Source of the DNA: Didymella arachidicola | Lineage: Eukaryota > Ascomycota > Dothideomycetes > Pleosporales > Didymellaceae | Length of the DNA stretch: 64,000 nt | Assembly: GCA_016630955.3 (NCBI GenBank) | Contig: CM049989.1 | Span: forward strand, 62,001-126,000 | Direction of reading: 5' to 3' | Shown here: positions 10,618 through 21,812 of the stretch, in pieces | How positions within the stretch are numbered: position 1 is the first letter of the stretch | Layout of the letters: each line of letters starts with the position of its first letter | Translations under genes and position numbers: made by a program | The notes under the pieces: model-generated | What the model saw: only the letters and a program-made list of their open reading frames with translations | What the model was told of the DNA's origin: nothing | Database searches by the model: none

Positions 10618-11450
10618 TTACAGACAGTACTCTTCCTGCATGGTGCGAGGCTGGCGGTAGTACTCTTCCCTGGCGCGCTGCTGCTCAGCTCTCAGGCGCG
10701 CGGACTTGGCCCTCGAGTACGCCAACTGGCGCCGATCGACCTCTGCGCTTGTTGTTTTCGCCCAGTCTGCAGCGCTGGCATCCCCGCTGACTCCGTCGCG
10801 GCTGAGCTCGACCCCGGTCCAGTCTTCGCCATGGCTCCAGTGGTAGTGGTCCGAGTTGTACACTGATTGTCTGTGCTTGTCTTCTGGGCTGTTACCCGTA
10901 GGTCTGCGCTGCTTGTTGTTAGGTGGCCACAGGCAGCCGCAGGGTTGAGCGTCTTCGTCGGTCGCTTGCTCCTCTTGCTTGTGCTCTTTTTCATCGATCG
11001 TTCGTCGCTCCTCGTCGCGCTCCCTCTGGCTGTTCTCCTCACGTTCTTGCATGTTCCCGGTGGGTTCAGCGAATGTTCCAGGTGTGTTTGAACTCGACTC
11101 TTCAGGTGGATCGCTGGCTGATGTCTTTTTCTGTGCCTGCTCGTGTGCACGGTAGGCGTCCCACTCAGCTCGCGGAGCAGGATAATCGCGGTCGTACTGG
11201 GCGCGCGAGGAAGCGTTTGACAGCTTCTCAAACGCTTCTTTAATCTGCGAAGCAATGTTAGCGACGGTTCTTTGTCTCATTGTGCAGTGCAGGTACGACT
11301 CACCGCTAAGAAGTCGTTGTGTTCGCCGCCTTTGTCTGGATGGTGTATCAGCGACTTTGCTCGGTACATCCTCTTGATAACATCAGCGTTCGCGTCTTGA
11401 CGTAGTCCGAGGACGTAGTAGTAGTCTGGTGTCATCGATTCCTGCGTCAT
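10618..11450 (-). CDS. J-domain (DnaJ-like) protein
   Basis: J-domain proteins stimulate Hsp70 ATPase activity through a conserved HPD loop. Exon 1 (11450-11304, 49 codons) encodes YYYVLGLRQDANADVIKRMY and IHHPDKGGEHNDF, that is helix I-II and the HPD motif at residues 37-39. A 59-nt intron (11303-11245; GTGAGT donor, GCTAAC branch, CGCAG acceptor) joins in frame to exon 2, which begins IKEAFEKLSNASSRAQYDRD, the usual helix III-IV ending. The 257-residue product continues into a long low-complexity, highly charged, glutamine-rich tail and ends with EEYYRQPRTMQEEY. There is no G/F region, zinc finger or membrane segment, so it is a class C type J protein. The intron falls inside the J domain. 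The Hsp70 partner and substrate cannot be read from the sequence. Confidence 0.85.
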
Positions 11451-13278
11451 GTTGCTTTCAGATAGTGCGTGTCGTTTAGTTGATCAGTATGAAAGTGCGG
11501 TGGGATGAGTTGAGTCGAAAGGGTGGAAATGAGCGTTTTAAAGCACTGAAAGATAAACTGAAGCATTTCGAAACTACTCGCAGGGTTCAGAATAGTGAGA
11601 GTCATCCGCGGAAGAGTGGTGATAGGGCCGCATTCACCTGAACAAAGACAGAAACATGTAGAAGCTCAAGACAAGTTGGAGGTGTCTCAAACATGGTCTT
11701 TTACGCGAAGGAAGCGATATTTGGTGACACTCTTCTGACTGATGGCATCGCGTGTCTGATCGTATACTTCTGAGAGATTGCACGTATACTCGGATGCAGC
11801 GCGCCGTGTATATGCGTTGCTCGACGATTCCGGATCATGGCAAAGACTCAGCTCTTGGTAAGCCCGGACATAATGCGATTGCTGTGAGTTGCTGAAGAGT
11901 CGTTGGAAATTTCAGGTGCATCATAATGCTGCCGTCACACCGGCAGAGGTGTAACCTTATTACATGCTCTGATGAAGTACTTCTTTAGACGAGCACTGCT
12001 GCTGACACACCACACCAAACAATGAAACGGACTGCCCGGCGAGCTGGTTTGCTTGGAAATCGCATCAAGATGAAGCACAGACGCCTCCGATCGTCTTCGA
12101 GGAGGTTGACCGACCACGCGGGGTGCAGTCTGCAGGCTGTGTCAACTCCAAGCATGGTGGTTGCAGCCCGGGACGTGGACCTCTTTTCGGACATTGCGAC
12201 AACCATTCATGAGGAGGTTTCACTGCGATCAGGCTGGGATGAGGCAGGAGAATACGCTGCTTCGCTGCATGGCCTGAATGTCTGATGCATGCATCGAGCG
12301 ACGACGTACTAGCCTCCACGTCCCGGCAATCTGATCGGCCACGGCCACAATCATGTTTTTATGTGCTGTACAGATATACGGGTGTCACGCCGTCAGCATC
12401 TACATAAGATGCAATGCGAGTCTTCAAGCGCCAAACACTGATGGTGAAGTCGAAACAGAGCCACAAGTGCCGACAAGTACCTTCCAGAACCTAGTCGAAG
12501 AGCACCGGGGTTTCATCTGGCAAATGCAAGCTTGGTAGCCCTGAACCAACGCATCCACGCTACATGTTTGTGATCGCCGGTTTCGCAGGTCGTTTGCTTT
12601 CCAGGATTACGGAAGGTAGAATCCAGAGCTGTTCGTGATCAAGAAGCTGAATTAATCGTGCTTTGTCGCTTGTTTGCCATCACCTCTTTGTCATATCGTT
12701 CGGTAGCCTCAGAATCATCCTAATGACTCAGACTACGCCCAGAGACGGTGGCATGTGAGGGCAATCAAGGACATCCAGACCAGGCTCAGAATGCGCTCGC
12801 CATGCTAGGCAAAAGCTACTCGTCTCTTGAAGAGCAGCACCTAATTACCGGGGTTCCTGCCAGCAGCCCATGTCACTACGGCCGAAAGTTCGGACGGCAT
12901 CCGTATGTACGCTGCAGATGCAATGGCGGGCGTGTGTGCCTCGCCCTCGAATATCTACCTGTAAGATAGCAGGCAACACTGAGATCTCTCGCAGCAAGCG
13001 CTTCGGGAGGCGAGTGTGTCGCAGACCTAAGGCCGTGGTAACCGCGAGGCAGGTTGGAGTGGAATGGATGCTCATGGCTCGAGGAACTCTAGGTGCTTCG
13101 GTCTGAGTGAACAACTGGATATTGTTTGCAGATATGATGGCGGGGAGTGTGCATCTGATTTTTGAGGAGTTTCTTCATCTTCACGACGAGCGCGGACGCT
13201 GTAATGTGCGTCGATTGGCTTGCTGTTGTCATCGTATTCCCAGTGCTGGGATGTTCTGAGCGAGTATCGAGCTTAAGT
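11451..13278. other. no confidently supported gene
   Basis: Long spacer left of the first transposon. A plus frame at 12022-12285 (87 codons, basic N-terminus, ends EAGEYAASLHGLNV) is the only stretch with coding flavour, and it lacks splice or motif support. Other short frames overlap on both strands. Confidence 0.4.
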
Positions 13279-13295
13279 ATAAGCTCGGGCATATA
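13279..13295 (+). repeat. left arm of palindromic TA target, with TSD
   Basis: ATAAGCTCGGGCATA (13279-13293) followed by TA (13294-13295). The exact reverse complement follows the right-hand TA of TE-B at 17165-17179. Removing both transposons and the duplicated TAs restores a perfect 32-bp palindrome with TA at its centre. Confidence 0.85.
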
Positions 13296-15395
13296 CCGAG
13301 TCCGTGCGCGTGACGCCCACCATCGCGTAACGCCCCGCTAAGCAAATCGCACCCCATCTTCAACACCCCATAGCTCAGTCAATATGGACTCAATTCAAGA
13401 AGCGGCTACAGAATTCGATTTGCGCAATCATAAAGAACAACTTTCATACACAAAGTTTGCTAAAGCAAAGGGAGTTGATCGGTCTACGTTAGCGCGGAGG
13501 CACAAAGGGGTTTCAACTTCTAGGGAGGTCAAAGCAGTTAACCAACGGAAACTCAACAACACTGAAGAACAAGAGCTTATTAAGCTTATTAATAAGCTTA
13601 CTGAGGACGGATTCCCTCCTAACAGGCTTCAAATCCGAAATTACGCGTCTAAAGTAGCTGGTAGCAGCGTCTCTGATAGCTGGGTTACTCGCTTCCTCCA
13701 CCGTCACACAGCTGAACTGGTCACCAAATGGGCAACAGGGAAGGATCGCAATCGCCACCAAGCTGACTCAGGGGCTTCTTTTGAGGCCTACTTCACACTT
13801 CTACACAGCAAGATAGCTGAGTACAGCATTGAGCCTCAGCACATGTACAATATGGATGAGAAGGGCTTCATGATCGGGGTACTTGAACGTGCAAAACGAG
13901 TGTTCTCCCGGCCACTGTGGGACAGCAAGCAAGTCAGAGGTACTCTCCAAGACGGCTCACGGGAGTGGATCACGCTTATTGCTTGCATAAGTGCCTCAGG
14001 GGAAGCCCTGCCAGCAAGCCTCATATACCCAGCAGCCAATCAAGCTATATACTCAGGCTGGGTGGAGGATATCAAGCCAGGGGAACACTCAGTCTTTGTC
14101 AGCTCATCTAGTACAGGCTGGAGCAACAACGAGATAGCTCTTGCCTGGCTTGAACAGGTGTTCGATCGCGCTACTAAGGCCACAGCACGGAGAAAGTATC
14201 GTCTTTTGATACTTGACGGCCACGGGAGCCACGTTACCCCTGACTTTATTGAGTACGCCAACCAACGCAAGATACTCGTGATGATCCTTCCCCCTCACTC
14301 AACACACAGGCTCCAGCCACTGGACGTTTGCCTGTTCTCACCTCTGGCACGAGCATACTCAAATGAGCTTACGCAGTTCCTCCAAAGCAGTCAGGGGACC
14401 TCTCCAGTCACTAAATCAAACTTCTTACACCTGTTCTGGGCGGCGTGGCAGAGCTCATTTCAGGAGTCAACAATCGTCAACTCCTTTGCAGCCACAGGGA
14501 TATGGCCCCCTGACGCCTCTGCTGTACTCAAACAAGTCAACAACACTTATACAGACAAAGAAGAACAATCAGGAGCTCTTAGACCAACAGACTGGAGGCG
14601 TATAAGGCAGGTACTTAAGGATCATGTGAAGGAACCTGACAGTGAGGCAGTGCGGGAGCTGACAGGGGCAATTCACTCTCTTACTGCCCAGGTTGAGCTG
14701 CTTACTGAGCAGAACAAAGGCCTGCAGGAGTCTCTTGCACACAGGAAGAAGCACAATAAGAAGAGTAAGCCCCTGAGTCTCCAACAGCGGAAGGAGTACC
14801 AAAGTCAACCTGTATTTTGGTCTCCTCGGAAGGTCAGAGAGGCACACTATCGTCGGAAGATCAATGAGCAAGAACAGGAGGAGCAGCATCTTCAAAAGCT
14901 ACGTCAGAAGCAAGAGCAAGTAGCAATTAAGCTTCAGAGAGCAAGAGAGGCTCAGGAGAAGCGTACAGAGCGTGAGAGAGCTAAGGAGGTGAGGGTGCAG
15001 GAGAAGGCTAAGAAGGCAGCTGAAGCGCAGCGTCAAAGGGACGCTCGTCAAGCTACTACTGCTATCCAATTATCCCAAAAGGGTAAGCGTAAAGCCTTAA
15101 AAGCTACCTCAGGTAGCAATAAGCGTCAGAAACAAGCTGGTGATGCTGGTGGTGCGAAAGAAGCCCCTGAGGCACCCTCAGCTCCTCCACCAGTCACTAC
15201 TCGCCGCGGACGCAACGTTAGGCTTCCAAGTAAATACAAGTAGCACAAGTAGTTCACATAGGTCTATTTACTACTCTACTACAATATTATACAATATTTG
15301 CTGTTGTTGGTGGCTCAGTAACCTTATTTTTCAACAAGTCGATAGGATCTCAGCGGGGCGTTACGCGATGGTGGGCGTCACGCGCACGGACTCGG
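13296..15395 (+). mobile_element. pogo/Fot1-like DNA transposon TE-A, copy 1 (intact)
   Basis: A 2100-bp element with perfect 44-bp terminal inverted repeats (13296-13339 and 15352-15395) beginning CCGAGTCC. Each TIR contains the motif GCGTRACGCCC twice. TA precedes the left end. At the right end an extra G separates the TIR from the next TA, which is now shared with TE-B. A second copy of exactly the same length lies at 37253-39352. The TIR length, the TA duplication and one transposase gene place it in the Tc1/mariner-pogo superfamily. Confidence 0.92.
13384..15243 (+). CDS. pogo-like DDE transposase (TE-A)
   Basis: 619 residues, uninterrupted. The N-terminus (residues 1-110) has a psq-type helix-turn-helix (TKFAKAKGVDRSTLARRHKG) followed by a CENP-B-like second DNA-binding part (SWVTRFLHRH). 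The DDE_1 catalytic core shows all three acidic residues: D158 in YNMDEKGF, D278 in LLILDGHGSH and D314 in RLQPLDVCLF, a DD35D spacing. A long, basic, glutamine/lysine-rich coiled-coil tail (residues ~420-600) follows and may serve multimerisation. Unlike the TE-C, TE-D and TE-E transposases it has no C-terminal zinc knuckle. The enzyme would cut at the TIRs and insert at TA. No disabling mutation is visible and the copy at 37341 encodes the same protein, so the element is potentially active. Confidence 0.93.
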   Translation: MDSIQEAATEFDLRNHKEQLSYTKFAKAKGVDRSTLARRHKGVSTSREVKAVNQRKLNNTEEQELIKLINKLTEDGFPPNRLQIRNYASKVAGSSVSDSWVTRFLHRHTAELVTKWATGKDRNRHQADSGASFEAYFTLLHSKIAEYSIEPQHMYNMDEKGFMIGVLERAKRVFSRPLWDSKQVRGTLQDGSREWITLIACISASGEALPASLIYPAANQAIYSGWVEDIKPGEHSVFVSSSSTGWSNNEIALAWLEQVFDRATKATARRKYRLLILDGHGSHVTPDFIEYANQRKILVMILPPHSTHRLQPLDVCLFSPLARAYSNELTQFLQSSQGTSPVTKSNFLHLFWAAWQSSFQESTIVNSFAATGIWPPDASAVLKQVNNTYTDKEEQSGALRPTDWRRIRQVLKDHVKEPDSEAVRELTGAIHSLTAQVELLTEQNKGLQESLAHRKKHNKKSKPLSLQQRKEYQSQPVFWSPRKVREAHYRRKINEQEQEEQHLQKLRQKQEQVAIKLQRAREAQEKRTERERAKEVRVQEKAKKAAEAQRQRDARQATTAIQLSQKGKRKALKATSGSNKRQKQAGDAGGAKEAPEAPSAPPPVTTRRGRNVRLPSKYK

Positions 15396-15398
15396 GTA

Positions 15399-17162
15399 CT
15401 TTCCGTCCACATATAGTTTCCGTCCACCCCACCCAAAGCAGCCACACAGTATTGAGTCGTGATTAACGTCAACACAACGCGTTCAATATGGATACTAAGG
15501 AGCTTGCTATACAAAGTGCTATCGCAGATCTTAGTTCTGGTGTTTTCAAGAGTGAGCGAGCGGCGGCTCGTTCATATGGGCTTCCACGAGCGACGTTACG
15601 AGGCCGACGGGCAGGTCAACAACCACACGCGATAGCTCACTTACATCAACAGCGATTAACGCCGGAGCAAGAGCGCTTTCTAGTAGATTGGATACTTGAA
15701 GAGGACTCACGCGCACAACCTCCCTCTCATCCACGCGTACGTGAAATGGCGGTCCGAATCCTCCATATGAACGGCGACTACGAGCCTCTCGGGCGACTAT
15801 GGGTACCTCATTTCATCGCACGCAACCCACGTATCGCATCTATCGTCGGCCGAACGATCGAGAGCGCGAGGACTACGGCAGCCAACTATAAGACGATTCG
15901 CGCGTTTCTTGAGTTATTTGAGCGTACTCGAATTGAGCTGGGTATACAGTATGACGATATGTGGAACATGGATGAGACGGGACTCGCCCTGGGGGTATGT
16001 ACGAACGCCCAAGTTGTTGCCAGTTCATCAAAGACGAAGGCTTATATCAAATCTCCAGAGGATCGCGAGTGGGTATCCATCATCGAGGCGGTATCTGCCA
16101 CCGGCGCCAAGATCCCGTGCCTTGTCGTCTTCAAAGGCAAGCATCTCCAGACTACCTGGTTTCCAACACAAGGCACTCCCAAATGGCTCTATACGACGTC
16201 AGAGAATGGCTGGATGTCAAACTTGATTGGATTGGAATGGTTACGACGTATTTTATACCATATACTTCCCCATCAAACGGTGGATATCGTCTCCTCATTC
16301 TTGACGGCCACGGCTCCCATATACCTGTTGACTTCATGTGGCTTTGTAAGCAGAATCGGATACATCTATTATACCTTCCAGCACACGCTTCACACCTGCT
16401 CCAGCCACTAGATCTTGCTCCTTTCTCTGTTTTGAAGATGCGATATCGAAATGAGATCCGTGCGCTCTCTGCTCCTGATGACGCCGCACCCATTAAGAAA
16501 GAGCGCTTCGTTATATCATATAACAAGGCAAGGGAACAAGCTCTATCTGATCGTGTAATACGAGCTGGCTGGCGAGCTTCTGGACTCTGTCCATACAATC
16601 CAACGCTCGCATTGAACTCCTCTCAAGTAAACAATCGCCCAGTTACTCCTCCCAATACTCAAGCTTCAATAGAGGCCTCAGAGCTTATATTCAATACGCC
16701 TCAGAGCTCTCAGGCACTGTACAACGCTCAACAAGGATTGTTGTTGAATGAATCGCTCTCACGAAGCACGCGGACAGTGCTTACTAAGGCAGGCAAGGCA
16801 ATTGCAATGGAAAATACAAGAGCAGCTAAGCTAGAGAGTGACAATCAACGACTTAAGTATCAATTAGATACCCATCAGAGCACGCGTATGAGGAAGCGGG
16901 TTACTGTTGATCCAAATGAGCGATTCAGTAACGTTGAGAGTATACGAGCTGCTATTGAGCAAACGGCAGCACTGGAGGCACGACAGGCACTTAAATCGCC
17001 AGAGAGAGCAGCCCAAAAAGCTTCAGAAGCAGCAGCTAATCGTTCACTCAGTTCTATGTGTATTGAATGGCAAATATAAGCGTTGTTGTTGACGTTAATC
17101 ACGACTCAATATTGTGTGGCTGCTTTGGGTGGGGTGGACGGAAACTATATGTGGACGGAAAG
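15399..17162 (+). mobile_element. pogo/Fot1-like DNA transposon TE-B
   Basis: A 1764-bp element with 76-bp TIRs (15399-15474 and 17087-17162) that differ at one position. The outer TIR has TTTCCGTCCAC twice, separated by ATATAG. It is flanked by TA (15397-15398 and 17163-17164). It sits directly on the TA at the right end of TE-A copy 1, so the two elements are end to end. Confidence 0.9.
15488..17079 (+). pseudogene. pogo-like transposase (TE-B), one frameshift
   Basis: The first frame runs from the ATG at 15488 through a psq-type HTH (RAAARSYGLPRATLRGRR), the first catalytic Asp (WNMDETGLALG) and most of the core up to ILYHILPHQT. The family block GGYRLLILDGHGSH continues in another frame and runs through LLQPLDLAPF (third Asp) to the stop at 17079. 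The switch lies at about 16277-16279 and is explained by one missing base. No other stop or shift is visible, so inactivation is recent or possibly a sequencing error. There is no intron signal at the junction. The total would be about 530 residues, normal for the family. Confidence 0.85.
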
Positions 17163-17179
17163 TATATGCCCGAGCTTAT
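17163..17179 (+). repeat. right arm of palindromic TA target, with TSD
   Basis: TA (17163-17164) followed by TATGCCCGAGCTTAT, the exact reverse complement of 13279-13293 left of TE-A. Confidence 0.85.
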
Positions 17180-18064
17180 CTGATGTGCCATAAGGTCGCA
17201 CTGTGCTGGTCTGGTCTTGGTCCAGCCTGTTGTTGCCTTGCCGTCGAAAGCAGATGCAGTTCAAGTAGGCCATGCTTTTGACTAGGGATCGGCCAGCCCT
17301 GCCAGCGCGCACCGGCGAGAATGTATGTGCCTCTGACTCTTCGATTTTGATCAAGCAAGGACTAGTATAGGAGAGCGCAGATGATAATGGATACCGATGA
17401 GGCTGATGCGGCGGGGCTGTGACGCGTTACTCCAGCCACTTGGAACACGGCTTCTCTGCACCTGCTCCTCTTGCCCTCAACCACCCTTCTGCCTTTTAAG
17501 GCCTCAGCAAAGCGTTTCCACAGGTGCAGTTGATCTGTCCACATATCATCTCGTCACTTACACAGCGCATCGATCTATAATGAGCCTGCTGTGATGTCAC
17601 CGCTACGTAACCTCTTGTTTACATTGCTTTGCACCGCTCCTAGCAGACTAGTATACATCGATCCGCGAAGAATAAAATAGGTCATGCTGTTATGTCTTGG
17701 TATGTTGACATCAAAGGTTTGGTAGTTAGCAGAGCGCCTGTCCGAGGGTGGCGCGTTGACCTCAGTAGGAATGAGCACAGTTTGTGGCAACGTCTACAGC
17801 GCAATGGAGGTATTCATTCTCTTGTGCCAGCACAGTGCATGTTTTACTATCTAAGAAAATACCCCCGCGGGTAACAGCAATAGCAGCTTTGTGCTTTCTG
17901 GTGTACTGGGTGTGTGGGTATCACGCCCTTCAAACGCCATCAATCCGCGCAACGCTGACTTATTCATACATGAGGCCCCTTTACAGCCAAAGCCTCGGCA
18001 TCATGTCTGCTGTTCGCGCCAAAGTACGACTTGCCTGCTTCGCGCAAGCTGTGGAGCGGAGCGC
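17180..18064. other. no supported gene
   Basis: Only short frames on both strands. A frame at 17784-18068 has no motif and overlaps another at 17891-18094. Nothing further is seen. Confidence 0.45.
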
Positions 18065-19051
18065 TTAGGGTGGTGTCGTGAAAGGATATCCTAGATCGTA
18101 CAGCAGCCGACTGACAATCAGCCTGCGATGTGAACGGTCTTCATTGCTGGACAAAGCAGCACCTGAGACCTGATCATGATCATGGTGATCCTGACGTTCG
18201 GTACTGGGGCCTTGGGCTGCAACTGTGCTGTCGAGGTCACTTTGAGGGCGATCGCAATCGTTAGCGTCGCGCGCTTGTGTATCCGGAAGTCCTGTGAGGC
18301 TGAGACTCGTCGTCACTGACACCGACACCTCTTGATGGCTCGATCTCGGCCCTGTCTCTGCGCGAAGTCAGTCAACAGCTACAAAGTCTGGTTCAAACGC
18401 TGAAACGTACCCACTGAGACGCTGACCTGCACACCGCCATCTGATCGCTCATCATCACCGCCCTGTCCGTCGACAATAACAGTGACGTGAGCGCCGGGGG
18501 TTGAAGAAGCGTCGGAAGCTGAGAGGTTGGTCGTTGTGGTGACTTGGCGCACACTCCACTGCCTGCTCTTAGTCGTAATTGTTGTTCGGCCTTCGAAGTC
18601 CTCGTCGCGCTCGAGCCAGGACTCAATCGTCATCTTTGTCGGCCTTGCAGACGTGCTCTTGGTGTCCACCTCCGCTCGCCACTCGTCGCCTGCGCTGACT
18701 TTGCCGACTTTAGCAGCTCGCTGATCGGTCTTCTGCGGGTGATCTGTAGCTAATCCAGCGTTAGTGCTTTGGCAACAACTGGTCAGATGTCTGCGGGTGA
18801 CCAACTCTCTGTCATTCTGGCAATTGTGTGTTAGAGATCTAGTTGAGGGTGTTGCGAAGAGTAGGCAGAAAGAGGGCGCAAACACTCCAGAGCAGCAAAA
18901 CTCACGACTTAGACTCGCATCTCGCCTTCACCTCGTCTTCACGATGTAACTGTTTTTGACGCTGCTAATGACGTATTCGGCTGCCCATTTGTGGCCCGTC
19001 CTCCGCTGGAGGTCATGTACCGCATCCGGTCTCAGGTGCTTGTCACGGTGA
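18065..19051 (-). CDS. hypothetical spliced gene, 5' part unresolved
   Basis: The two last exons are well supported. The stretch with MTIESWLERDEDFEGRTT and VHVTVIVDGQGGDD-like sequence ends at a GTACGT donor. A 53-nt intron (18410-18358; CTGAC branch, CGCAG acceptor) joins in frame to an exon containing HQEVSVSVTTSLSLTGL and ending RLLYDLGYPFTTPP. Upstream on the same strand another coding-like block (about 19051-18925, HKWAAEYVISSVKNSYIVKT) follows a TTTCTAG acceptor, but I could not find one consistent splice path between it and the later exons. No known domain is recognised; the later part is rich in Ser/Thr/Asp. Either a multi-exon lineage-specific gene or a decaying one. Confidence 0.4.
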
Positions 19052-19550
19052 CTAGAAAAATGGTGTGAGGTGGGAGCCTTTGCACGGAGACCACTGCTTC
19101 ACGCCGTGCTGTCAGTGACGTCTCATTGGCGACGAGTATTGTCGTTTGTTCTTCTGTTCGCCGCCTTCAGCCAAACGGCATTCTCGAGTGGCGGGGCCAT
19201 GAAACCAGCCGTGCGATTGGATTCCTCAGCCGTGTTGCCGAATGAGCAGTGTACCAGTACCGTGATTGTAGGATTCGTCATAAAGTTGTCGAGCGCATAG
19301 GTATCTTCTCCGCCTACCTGTGCCATCTGCAATTAGCCAGTTGCTCTTAAACACGCAATACAATGATCCAGGCTGCATACATTCACAGCTAAGCCTTATA
19401 TGAACATCTCTGTGCTGGCGAACCCCTCCAACATATACGCCAGGGTAAATTGAATGGATATGACTCGAAGATATACAACAAAGTGAAAAGATACATGATG
19501 ACATTGTGTGGTAGAACTGGCAGATGGCAGCTACGATTACTTACCTAAAA

Positions 19551-20183
19551 TCAAGCTCGAAACCCAGACTTCGGGACTACTGAAGGCTTGCAGACCCGGC
19601 ATCGACAAGTCGGTATGACACCAGCGCGGAAGATCTTCTCCTCCTTGCAAGGCCGGCACTCTTTCGCACCAGCAGAAGCCTTGGTGGGCGTCATATACGA
19701 CGCTTGATACGTCTTGCCGAACTCGTAGTAGATTTTGCTGGCCTTCTTGATGGTGGGCTCAATGTGCTTTCAGTCTGGATGGTGCGCCTTGAGGAACGCC
19801 GCGATGGCAGGCGTGATGCGCACTTGCTTCGCCTTGATCCAGTCTGGGTCTGAGGCGGTGTACGTGAGTTATTTCAGTGCGAGGCATGTGTGCCGACCGT
19901 CGGCGATAGCTTTGAAGGCTTGCTCGCCGGCCTCTTTGTGTTCGTGAACCACGATTGCAGAGCAGACGCCAGTATCTGCGAGCACAGTGAGATGAGCGTC
20001 GAGATCTGTGACATGGTTTGCGCATAATGTACAGGGCTCTCCAAGCACTTGTTTACCACATTCTTTGCAGCAAGGATTGGTCGCCGAGCCGTCGCAAGAG
20101 CAATAGATTGTGAGATACATGTACTTCGTTCGGTCGTCGGTTCGAGCCTTGCAGTCCGCGCATACAACACCATTGGGTCCCAT
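19551..20183 (-). pseudogene. cysteine-rich zinc-binding-like protein with internal stop
   Basis: Exon 1 (20183-19898) encodes several C-x2-C pairs (CADC, CCKECGKQV, PCTLC) followed by a helical part. A 48-nt intron (19897-19850, GTCGGC donor, CCTCAG acceptor) joins in frame to exon 2, which reads DPDWIKAKQVRIT and then meets TGA at 19772-19770. The frame beyond the stop stays clearly coding (IYYEFGKTYQASYMTPTKAS) and contains another cysteine cluster, CRPC...CRCRVC, to the natural end at 19551. One C-to-T change (CGA to TGA) explains the break. Without it the protein would be 194 residues. Zinc binding is inferred from cysteine spacing; the family is not recognised. If the stop is real, a 121-residue truncated product remains. 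Confidence 0.6.
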
Positions 20184-21812
20184 GTTGGCGTGGACGTGGT
20201 TTGATGTGGGTTGTATGTAAAGTTGAGATGGTAAGGCGTCTTTGAGGAGACAATGCTTTCATGTCGATTGCTTTGCAGGAGGTGAGTTCGTGAGTGCACT
20301 GTTCGACAGAGCGCTGGGCATCAACAGTAGGCGGTGGTTCAAGTCTACAACGTGGCCGCACCAGGGACATCGTGTGTGAACACTAACGAAACAGGCCACG
20401 CAAGAATGCTGAAGCAATATGTATGCGGCATGGGACTGGTGTGGGGATTGATGCTGGTCTTGAGGTTGTTGAACCAGCGCGGCCAGAAGTTATCCCAGGG
20501 CAACGAGCACCTGTGAAGGGCATCGTTGAACGATCCCAAGGATCGGGGATGAAGAGGGCAGGTGAGGCGCGCAATTTTGTGCCTGGGGACGTGTCTAACG
20601 GTCTCAAACGTGCCCGTCCATGAGTCCTTCTCCGCAATTGATGATGGGCCTTACCAGGCCCATAGCCTCGCACTGGGCAAGGCTGCATTCCTGCTTGTCT
20701 ACTCCAGAGAAGCGTGACGTTGCAGTGCGTGAGGAACAATAACATCGAGGGATCACTGCGCACGCATATGCTCCATGCACTGCAATGCCATAACATCATC
20801 TCGACGAATCTGGACGCGCATGCGGTGGGCTCGGCTCGGTGGTGCATTAGGACTCGAAGGTTGTGGGTATCCTGGAGGAGGCCTCTAGGCTCTGGGTAGT
20901 GCGAAGGCTTCTTGCATCCTCGCTCGTCCACGCCGCCAAACAGCGTGCGACGATCGAAGTTGCTGCTCGGCGCTGACACCAACAAGGGTCAGCTGAGGGG
21001 CCCAACTGAGTCGCCCGTCGCCATTGCGGTGCAGAGGCTTTGTAGCCGGTGGGGTGAGGGTTCATGACGTCAATCAAGTTGAGAGAACAGCGCATGTTCG
21101 ACTGCACGCTTTGACGGCAGAGGTTGTAAAGTCATGGCCTGGCGCGTGGTTCGAGGTGTTGATAATAATGCAATTACGTCAGCAACACCGAGGAAGAAGC
21201 AGAATCAGCCCTAATTAATTACTGTGTAGAGCTGGGCAATTGAGGCTGGTGTGGTCCAAGTCGAACCTTGTCGAGGTCAGGCTGACGTAAACAGAATCCG
21301 CTCGAAAAGCGCCCTTCAGGGTCTCCTCGGCCCTTCTCCACGACGTCCTGTGGTCTCAATTCCATGTGCAGAACGATTGTCAAGCCAGGCTTTGGGATCT
21401 TACAAGGAAGTAGCGAGATTGGTGTCAAGAAATTGCTCTGTGTAACACTGTCCTGATGAGGGGTACATTTTGGCCGGATGGAAAGCTCACGGGTCCCCGA
21501 GTTGATGAGTTCTTGGCCCAATGTCGTCCTGAGCAGATCTCTTCTGGAGACGAGCTTTCCCTGTAGCGTCAAACATCTTCCATCGATGTGATTACCGAGC
21601 ATCCCACTGTTTGCCAGTTGCGAAGAGTCCACGGCTAGAAAGTACAAGGCCAATCGTGTCTGCCGTCTGGGACCCAATGAAGGCTCTCTCTGCACACCGC
21701 TCATCTCAGCGCAAACAAGGCCGTGGGCGCATGACGCAGGCCAAATCAAGGATGAATAGGGACCGACAAGGAAGAACAATAGAAAGCCGTACCACAATGC
21801 GACAGCTCGATA
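20184..21812. other. no confidently supported gene
   Basis: Long minus-strand frames exist (20383-20985, 200 codons; 21219-21797, 192 codons). The second has a plausible composition but starts at TTG and has no motif or splice partner. The first looks random (Arg/Ser/Pro/Thr-rich) and overlaps plus-strand frames. I would not call either a gene without transcript data. Confidence 0.4.

Noticed and set aside
16250..16300. Programmed frameshift in the TE-B transposase
   Set aside because: No slippery heptamer or downstream structure is seen. The related transposases in the window use one frame, so a one-base deletion is simpler.
13296..17162. TE-A and TE-B as one composite element
   Set aside because: Each has its own TIRs and transposase, and TE-A exists alone at 37253-39352 without the palindrome arms.
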